NCBI GenBank assembly: GCA_032622095.1
Contig: CP136064.1
Location: forward strand, 39,110,426 to 39,174,425
Source of the DNA: Siphonodentalium dalli
Taxonomy: Eukaryota > Mollusca > Scaphopoda > Gadilida > Siphonodentaliidae
Length of the DNA: 64,000 nt
Direction: 5' to 3'
Shown here: positions 60,301-64,000 of the stretch, one piece after another
How positions within the stretch are numbered: position 1 is the stretch's first letter
How the letters are laid out: each line of letters opens with the position of its first letter
The notes under the pieces: model-generated
Databases searched by the model: none
Seen by the model: only the letters and a program-made list of their open reading frames with translations
Told to the model about the DNA's origin: nothing
Translations under genes and position numbers: made by a program

Positions 60301-63300
60301 TTAGGGCCAATGAGATCGGTCCCTGGCACTGAAAGGGTTAAGCAGAATGGATTGGTCATTCAAATTACTTGAAAATACGGCCATAAAAAAATTAAGACAT
60401 GTGTCTTCAGGAATTTATTTATGTATGTTGAGGTATGTCGTTTGTAGGCCTGCATGTCGGAATTTAATTGCGATTATGAGATGCTAAAATAAAACTAACT
60501 TATTTCTTACTCTTAAAACTGAGATAAAATTGAATTAAAAATGTTTCAAAATCACAAGTTACATTTGAAAATTTAATGAGTGAGGCTGAGCGAGGGAAGT
60601 TTGTTAATTTTTCCCCCAAAGTATGTATACATTTTTTTAACCCTTCCTTTGCTAAATGGATTCTTCAATCAGTTATAAAAGTATACACTGGAATGGTCTA
60701 TTATTCATCTGGAGGAATGTTCAGAAAATGGAAAATACCATTGCAGAAGTATTTATTTTCATTGGAGGGAAATGTTTAGATAATACTCTGTGTTCCAAAT
60801 AAACGTGCATGTACTAGTATGTCTACTAATTTCATCGAAATATTTTACCCTGCATTTTTGCGTCTGCAAGTTATTTTATTTGCTCCCTCTGCCAAAAACT
60901 TAGTTCTGTCAAAAAAAAATAAGGTGTTTCTTATTTCTCTGTTGAACCCAGTTGTATACATTTTGATGTGAGCTGTACATAATCACACACCATTTGTATG
61001 ACTAGTAGTGACACTAAACTTATGACATACATGTACTCCATTGTAAAGCACTGAGGTATCAGAAGCATGTAATAATATAAAGTTATTATACAAGTTATGT
61101 ACAGTATGTGTTTTTTCTTGGTTGTGGTGAAAATACATATTGGACGAGTCGTGTAGCGTTGAGTCCAGTATGACTTTTCACCACAACCTGGATGAGTGAT
61201 GTCAAGTTGTATATATTTGACACTTTGGGCATCCAGTATGATTTTTTCCTGGATTATCATGTGACGGCTTTTGCCCAATCAGAAATAGTGTTAGTAAATG
61301 GATGGATAATAAAAAGTATTAGTACTCGCTAGAATCAGAAGATGTTGTGCAATATATCACTACAAAAAATTACATTTAATTGTCCAGATTGGGTTAGAGT
61401 AAATTAAGGTTTTTTTTTACTTCTACTGGTAATATAACTCTGTCACATGTGTTACGTTTTGACAACTGTGTAGAGGAGGTTTTTTTTTACTTCTACTGGT
61501 ACAGAGGAGGGACACCGGAACAGACATATCAATAATGCAGGTGTTTGTTTATGCACATTCCGGACAATTTCTCTATTCCATAATTACAAATGTCAACATC
61601 TATAATTGTCACAAACTGCACATGCCTTCCCTGCATGTTTATTCGGGTCTGCATGTTTATTAATTTTTATCAGGATTTCAACTCTGCATGTTTATTTTGG
61701 ACTCCATATTTATTTGCTTTACTAGAGTAATGCTTATGTCCAGTTGTTGAACTTATTATCTGGACATTCCTAAGGGAACTACTCGTCAATGTGTATTTAG
61801 TAAAGAAAGTGTTAAGAATTAAAATCCTATTTTACAAGTGCAAAATCTCTCTTCCAGTTGCATATATCCATCATGTCTCTGCTAATTTTTCCTGAAAACC
61901 CCTCCACATGAATATTAGACCGTTCCAATGTTTACTTTTATTTAACATTTAGTATAGAAAGCATTAATATCCAACTGGATAAATGGAAGATTTTTTGCCA
62001 AATTCTGAGTTAATTAGCAATTAGTTTTGTAGAGGCACTCTTTGGAGGGATCGAGGTGCCTGAGAGCACAGTATTTTTTATTTTTTCGACCTTGGGAGGG
62101 ATTCTGACAATAGTTTAACTCAGAAATGAAGGGAAATATTGATATATTTAATTTCAGAATTCTGCTAAAATCATCCGATCATCTGTGTTTGGGTTTGACG
62201 AGAATAAGAAGGTGCGAGACAAGTTTTCCTTCCCACAGAACTGCTTGACGATAACCAGTATTGACATCCAGTCTGTTGAGCCCGTCGACCAGAGAACTCG
62301 AGATTCCCTGATGAAATCTGTGCAATTAGCCATTGAAATCACAACCAACTCTCAGGAAGCTGCTGCCAGGTGAGCAAACCTCTCAACTAGGGCCCTGCGA
62401 ATTGGCACATTTCAACATGTTCAAAATCCGATGTCAAATCAGGAGACTAATGTTAATATACAATTATCGCATTGTTTCGAGGTTGACATGAGGAATTGTC
62501 AACCCGAGGAAGTAAATATTCACCAAGGCCGAAGGCCGAGGTGAATATTGACTTCCAAGGGCTGACAATTCCTCGTGTCAACCAAGAAACAATGCGATAA
62601 CTGTTTTATTATATGAAACGCGCTTTGATTGGACAAGACGTTGTGACATTGAACGTCGCTGGGAAAACCTGATCTATTTTCAGGTCTGATAATAAGTTAT
62701 GTTAACCCCTGAAGTATCTGACGTCACTCAGAACTGTTATTAACCTGTTGTTTCATTAATGAGGTGAACATCGTTAGATATCTCAAGTTTTTCGTTACGT
62801 TTTAACATAGGAATTGGGGAAAGAAACTTATGTTCATATAATAATATCAAATATTGATTCGAACCAGCTAGCTGCCGGTGCTTAGCGTGGACCCTCAGTT
62901 TATCGGGACATATTTTCCTATAATTATGATGGCAGGGAAATTTCAGTGCATAAACTATTTTGGAAGAAAATAGCATATGCAAAATTCCAGTTGTATATTT
63001 TATATACATATCAATTAATTATTTAGTAATAATACTAAACAATTTTATGCAGTTGATATTATTACCATATAATCTGCAGATTGACTTATTTGTGCCATGA
63101 TCATACATATGGCGCTAACAATAGCGATAAATTTACAATCGTGTAGTTAGCGAAAAAAGATAATAAGGCACATGGACATGAACACGATTACAGATCTATA
63201 TTCATCCCAATAACTCAATTAACAGAAATTAAACAATTGGACATAAAATATTAGGCCTTTGTGACAGATTGTCTCTTTTGCTCATTTTGACATTACATAT

Positions 63301-64000
63301 ATAAGTGAACCAACCTTTGTAATTTAACACAATATGTTTGTCAGGACAAATATCACACATGTGTGATTCATCATCACCTTGTACAATACTCGAAACAGGG
63401 TTAAAGACTTACATTAATGCCCTAAATAATCAACTCCTTAACCACAGCAGAATTATGGGTAACTTTTCAGGATTTAGTCGGAATATGGCTTGTTGCCATT
63501 CATCGGAAAGCTCTCGGTGAGAGTTTTCCGATGAATGGAAACAAGCCATATTTCAGACTAAATCCAGAAAAGTTACCCATAATTCTGCTGTGGTTAAGGA
63601 GTTGATTATTTAGGGCATTACTGTAGATGTTCCAGAGGCAATCTGATAAAAGCCCCCATCTGTGATCAGTTAAAGGATTTTCACAATATATCAATTCAAT
63701 TTTTTCACTGCACAAGGGTCATAATGTCAATGACTCAACATTCGATGTCATGAATTTAGCAGTGTAGAGGATAAGCAAAAGTCATTATTATGCAAATTAT
63801 ACTGATTTCTAATAATTATGTGTGACTTCTTCAGGCACGAGGCTGAGAGATTAGAACAGGAAGCCAAAGGTCGTCTGGAGAGACAGAAGATCACTGATGA
63901 AGCCGAGGCTGAGAGAGCAAGAAGGAACCTCCTGGAACTCCAGGCATTGAGTGCCGCAGTCGAGAGTACTGGACAAGCCAAGGCTGAGGCTCAGTCCAGG
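45231..64000 (+). CDS. MVP: Major vault protein, copy B (12 exons in window, 3' end cut off)
   Basis: Exons 45231-45373, 46344-46539, 47465-47591, 48991-49343, 49855-49965, 50559-50678, 51245-51394, 52894-53129, 53777-53974, 56122-56263, 62158-62369 and 63835-64000+ join in phase to 718 codons without a stop. MVP forms the shell of cytoplasmic vaults. Residues 1-480 hold the N-terminal vault repeats that build the barrel ([51 protein letters not shown]). Residues 480-650 are the shoulder domain ([40 protein letters not shown]), and from 660 the cap helix begins. The start is chosen because the conserved N-terminal block follows it directly. Every junction has AG/GT. The rest is expected right of the window. 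Confidence 0.95.
45728..45983. mobile_element. Family C TTAA-MITE in MVP intron 1
   Basis: TTAA at 45728-45731 with CCCTTTCATGACAGGAGCTT; right end CATCATCAAAGGG meets TTAA 45980-45983. Two diverged hairpins. Confidence 0.75.
46158..46343 (+). repeat. Tandem 50-bp units duplicating the exon 2 splice acceptor
   Basis: Four successive units share AGGTTACATTCAGTA, a T-rich tract, ATAG and GGTGGTTCTT. Potential AG acceptors end at 46192, 46242, 46293 and 46343, so the spacing is 50, 51 and 50 nt. Only the last leads into the MVP frame. Confidence 0.85.
46344..46539 (+). CDS. MVP: MVP copy B exon 2
   Basis: Acceptor TTTTTTTTAATAG ends at 46343; the exon completes Arg and encodes [17 protein letters not shown] ... 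[18 protein letters not shown]. Donor GTAAAT starts at 46540; the exon ends in phase 0. Confidence 0.93.
46845..47064. mobile_element. Family C MITE, left end degenerate
   Basis: ACCCTTCCGTGAGTGGAGCT at the left without a clear TTAA; right end CATCATAAAAGGG meets TTAA 47061-47064. The second hairpin is truncated. Confidence 0.6.
47185..47445. mobile_element. Family F double-hairpin element (best copy)
   Basis: Ends CCTTGAAATAGGGTGTCTGT and the inverse ACAGACACCTTATTTCAAGG. The interior is r-r'-r-r', where r is GCAGAATGAGGTCCCCAGAG and the following GGTGAATTT. The two hairpins meet at TGAGGTGTAAG. It ends about 20 bp before MVP exon 3. Confidence 0.75.
47465..47591 (+). CDS. MVP: MVP copy B exon 3
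   Basis: Acceptor TTACTTTTCAG ends at 47464. Encodes [20 protein letters not shown] ... [11 protein letters not shown]. Donor GTATGT starts at 47592, one base into a Gly codon. Confidence 0.93.
47640..48060. mobile_element. Family F element with diverged middle
   Basis: TAGTGTGTCTGACATTTGCA then GAATGAGGTCCCCAGAAC and the inverse; a second r/r' pair at 47955-48040. The middle has ACTCAACAGTAGGGAAAATG, which also appears near 50910. Confidence 0.6.
48228..48246. repeat. C homopolymer in MVP intron 3
   Basis: A run of about 18 C flanked by mutually inverted TATATAGAAAAG/CTATATCACATGC-type sequence (GAAGCATGTTATATAGAAA against TTTCTATATCACATGCTTC), so it sits near the centre of a roughly 150-bp palindrome. 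Confidence 0.6.
48450..48850. mobile_element. Family B TTAA-MITE, two hairpins
   Basis: TTAA at 48450-48453 and 48847-48850; ends CCCTTTACCCAACAAACCGG and the inverse of ACCCAACAGAAGG. Hairpins 48603-48671 and 48752-48820. Ends about 140 bp before MVP exon 4. Confidence 0.8.
48991..49343 (+). CDS. MVP: MVP copy B exon 4
   Basis: Acceptor TTATTTTTCAG ends at 48990. At 353 nt it is the largest exon in the window and encodes [43 protein letters not shown] and a second [17 protein letters not shown] repeat. Donor GTAAGC starts at 49344 (phase 0). Confidence 0.94.
49388..49570. repeat. Family D MITE, partial
   Basis: TTAA 49388-49391, CCCTTTCTATACTAAATGGA, then TTGGTGGGAAATGTTCAG and AAGTTCAACAAACG. 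The right end was not found. Confidence 0.55.
49855..49965 (+). CDS. MVP: MVP copy B exon 5
   Basis: Acceptor CTTTCTTATAG ends at 49854. 37 codons: [20 protein letters not shown] and the [10 protein letters not shown] motif. Donor GTGAGA starts at 49966; both borders are phase 0. Confidence 0.92.
50300..50496. repeat. Family G element, partial
   Basis: TGTTTGTTTACATAACAAAG, ATTCTTTCTGTTTATGGCGG and the right end CCACCAAGGCTGCCC to TTAA 50493-50496. The left terminus is missing. It ends about 60 bp before MVP exon 6. Confidence 0.6.
50559..50678 (+). CDS. MVP: MVP copy B exon 6
   Basis: Acceptor TTCTTTATACAG ends at 50558. 40 codons: [18 protein letters not shown] then [16 protein letters not shown]. 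Donor GTGAGT starts at 50679. Compared with vertebrate MVP, the acidic insertion after this block is missing. Confidence 0.92.
50900..51020. repeat. Family F fragment
   Basis: CTTCCCAGACCAGAAGATGA then AAGCAGAATGAGGTCCCCAG; one arm only. Confidence 0.5.
51245..51394 (+). CDS. MVP: MVP copy B exon 7
   Basis: Acceptor TCATTTGAACAG ends at 51244. 50 codons: [17 protein letters not shown] and [17 protein letters not shown], a typical vault repeat junction. Donor GTATTA starts at 51395. Confidence 0.92.
51437..51620. mobile_element. Family C MITE, left end missing
   Basis: GGTCATAGGGAGCCTCGCAT, two hairpin remnants and the right end CATCATGAAAGGG to TTAA 51617-51620. Confidence 0.6.
51755..52065. 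repeat. Two adjacent tandem duplications
   Basis: TATACCACGATCGCCTATCT with ATAAATAAAGCCATCTG is present twice (51758-51846, period about 45 bp). Then AAACTTCGCAGAGTG through GTAAAGATCGTGGCAT is present twice (51899-52065, period about 83 bp). Confidence 0.8.
52071..52212. repeat. 142-bp near-perfect palindrome
   Basis: The arm starting AATATACGCATAGTGTTTCT and containing ATTGGCGATTTACACCAC faces its inverse ending AGAAACACTATGCGTATATT. Only a few bases form the centre (CGCTGAAGC). Confidence 0.9.
52295..52665. mobile_element. Family F array, three r/r' hairpins
   Basis: Hairpins at about 52312-52402, 52435-52529 and 52538-52632. CTTGAAATAGTGTGTCTGTC starts the second, and GACAGACACACTATTTCAAG closes the third, so a complete double-hairpin copy lies next to a single-hairpin remnant. 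Confidence 0.7.
52672..52793. repeat. Family E MITE, right half only
   Basis: CGAGAGCTTTCCGGTGAATG to GGGCATTACTGTA: one arm and the loop of the hairpin element. The left arm is replaced by family F sequence. Confidence 0.65.
52894..53129 (+). CDS. MVP: MVP copy B exon 8
   Basis: Acceptor TCTGTTGATAG ends at 52893. Encodes [20 protein letters not shown], the [17 protein letters not shown] linker and [17 protein letters not shown]. Donor GTACCA starts at 53130, two bases into Arg. Confidence 0.92.
53130..53776. other. MVP intron 8, no feature recognised
   Basis: The open frames reading on from exon 8 are intron read-through. A GGGGATTGTCCGTCAAAATG to CTTTTATATAGATAGATTAG stretch (53286-53640) may be an interspersed repeat but could not be assigned. 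Confidence 0.4.
53777..53974 (+). CDS. MVP: MVP copy B exon 9 (shoulder)
   Basis: Acceptor TTTAATTTCCAG ends at 53776. Encodes [20 protein letters not shown] and [20 protein letters not shown], the conserved shoulder block. Donor GTAAGT starts at 53975, splitting a Trp codon. Confidence 0.94.
54094..54345. mobile_element. Family D MITE
   Basis: TTAA 54094-54097, CTCTTTCCGTACTAAATAC, AATAAGTTCAACAAACGACC followed by its inverse (GTTGGACTTATTATCTGAAC), then GAACAAGAGACCATTCCAAT. The right TTAA end is degenerate. Confidence 0.55.
54680..55079. mobile_element. Family B TTAA-MITE, two hairpins
   Basis: TTAA at 54680-54683 and 55076-55079; ends CCCTTTACCCAACAGAAGG and the inverse of ACCCAACAAACCGG. 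Hairpins 54710-54778 and 54859-54927. Opposite in orientation to 48450-48850. Confidence 0.8.
55080..55847. other. MVP intron 9 interior, nothing assigned
   Basis: Contains GGACGAGGGCAAATTTTAGC-type sequence with inverted CTCGTGGTGAATTTT against AAATTTTCACCACTGG ends (55200-55620), possibly an unrecognised hairpin element. Confidence 0.35.
55848..56051. mobile_element. Family E hairpin MITE
   Basis: CAAAATAATCGAATCCTTAA and the arm through GGAAAGCTCTC face the inverse ending GATTATTTAGGGCATTACTG, then TA. It lies about 70 bp upstream of MVP exon 10. Confidence 0.7.
56122..56263 (+). CDS. MVP: MVP copy B exon 10 (shoulder)
   Basis: Acceptor TCATTTTTATAG ends at 56121. Completes Trp, then [20 protein letters not shown] and [20 protein letters not shown]. 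Donor GTAATA starts at 56264 (phase 0). Confidence 0.93.
56569..56795. mobile_element. Family D MITEs, one fragment and one nearly complete copy
   Basis: AACCCTTTGTATACTAAATA at 56569 is a truncated copy. TTTAACCCTTTCTATACTAAAT at 56629 with right end ATTTAGTATAGAGAGGGTTA (56766-56785) is a second. Copy A position 1 corresponds to 56660. Confidence 0.6.
56796..56882. repeat. Intronic 21-bp minisatellite, about 4 units
   Basis: Same TCTTGACAGGCTGGTTATCTG unit as 105-233, with about two fewer copies. Confidence 0.8.
57101..59487. mobile_element. Family A TTAA-MITE enlarged by a 2.1-kb insertion
   Basis: TTAA at 57101-57104 and 59484-59487, with the same ends and hairpin (59368-59436) as 450-705. 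The extra DNA lies at about 57171-59293. Confidence 0.75.
57171..59293. mobile_element. 2.1-kb insertion, present only in copy B
   Basis: Its absence from copy A (junction near 515) defines the borders. TTGAAGGAATA at the left and TTTAAAGAATA at the right may be a 10-bp target duplication. Starts CGGTCCTGAAAAAACAAT; the right end GATAGTAATCCT shows no long TIR match. It is richer in CpG than its surroundings, holds four CACGTG motifs in 75 bp (57331-57402) and several AACGCTCTTTATT motifs (57773, 58266, 58470, 58601). No protein domain was found. Confidence 0.7.
59875..60341. mobile_element. Family A TTAA-MITE, longer subtype (copy B)
   Basis: TTAA at 59875-59878 and 60338-60341; counterpart of 1093-1523. 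Hairpin at 59928-59996 with one arm substitution (CGCATAAATAAG). A-rich interior about 40 bp longer than in copy A. Confidence 0.75.
60637..61967. mobile_element. Family D-like TTAA element (copy B)
   Basis: Counterpart of 1834-3164, with the same outer ends and the same inner second end. Near-identical sequence. Confidence 0.5.
62158..62369 (+). CDS. MVP: MVP copy B exon 11
   Basis: Acceptor TTTAATTTCAG ends at 62157, donor GTGAGC starts at 62370. 212 nt, identical to 3351-3562. Confidence 0.93.
62460..62841. mobile_element. About 380-bp insertion, present only in copy B
   Basis: Copy A lacks it between 3650 and 3655. The left part is a palindrome (CAATTATCGCATTGTTTCGA facing GAAACAATGCGATAAC; CAAGGCCGAAGGCCGAGG at the centre). 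A TAATAT-like sequence flanks both sides and may be the target duplication. No gene. Confidence 0.65.
63414..63622. mobile_element. Family E hairpin MITE with empty TTAA site (copy B)
   Basis: Counterpart of 4672-4877. Left end TACATTAATGCCC, right end GGGCATTACTGTA. The TTAA at 63414-63417 is the uninterrupted form of the site used by the family B MITE in copy A. Confidence 0.75.
63835..64000 (+). CDS. MVP: MVP copy B exon 12, cut by window end
   Basis: Acceptor TGACTTCTTCAG ends at 63834. Encodes the start of the cap helix ([18 protein letters not shown]). Compared with 5090 on, two synonymous differences. Confidence 0.93.

Overview
The window is animal nuclear DNA, most likely from a mollusc and probably a bivalve. 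It is AT-rich, its only recognisable host gene is split into short exons with GT-AG introns, and the rest is dense in small DNA transposons and in 'Tttagctcacctgag'- and 'CCGTCCGTCCGTCC'-type tandem-unit repeats that are typical of bivalve genomes. The organism call rests on repeat character and MVP similarity, not on a search. No rRNA, tRNA, CRISPR or operon structure was seen.

Host genes. Both gene bodies on the + strand encode major vault protein (MVP), the shell protein of the vault particle. Copy A contributes its last three coding exons (3351-3562, 5090-5333, 7184-7516) and a 3' flank; its earlier exons lie left of the window. Copy B starts at ATG 45231 and shows 12 coding exons up to the right edge, where it is cut inside the exon that matches copy A exon 5090-5333. 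Joined, the copy B exons give 718 codons. Adding the missing end by analogy with copy A gives about 854 residues, a normal MVP length. Positions 1 to about 5260 and 56660 to 64000 are two copies of the same DNA, introns included. They differ by transposon insertions, a minisatellite copy number and two synonymous coding changes. A 100-N scaffold gap (19387-19486) lies between the copies, so a true recent tandem duplication and two haplotypes placed in series are both possible.

Mobile DNA. The 37.7 kb between the genes, and most introns, are transposon-derived. Main groups: (A, B, C) TTAA-flanked MITEs with CCCTTT ends, which share a 69-bp hairpin module; (D) TTAA MITEs starting CCCTTTCTATACTAAAT; (E) TA-flanked hairpin MITEs starting CAGTAATGCCC; (F) palindromes built on GCAGAATGAGGTCCCCAGAG; (G) TTAAAGG-CACG elements, two of them with exactly 494 bp between their TTAA duplications. 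At 23.5-30.3 kb a decayed LINE reverse transcriptase (minus strand) carries a G element and two 2.3-kb MULE-like transposons. Their target-site duplications are clean, and removing two of the insertions restores the LINE frame locally. A 929-bp MULE-like element sits inside a C-family hairpin at 12.9-13.8 kb.

Layout: 1-7.5 kb MVP copy A 3' part; 7.5-9.8 kb 3' flank; 9.8-19.4 kb MITE-rich intergenic; 19.4-19.9 kb gap and 22-bp minisatellite; 20.3-21.6 kb 164-bp tandem units; 22.7-31.4 kb nested LINE/MULE/MITE complex; 31.4-45.2 kb mostly unassignable sequence with tandem-unit repeats; 45.2-64 kb MVP copy B.
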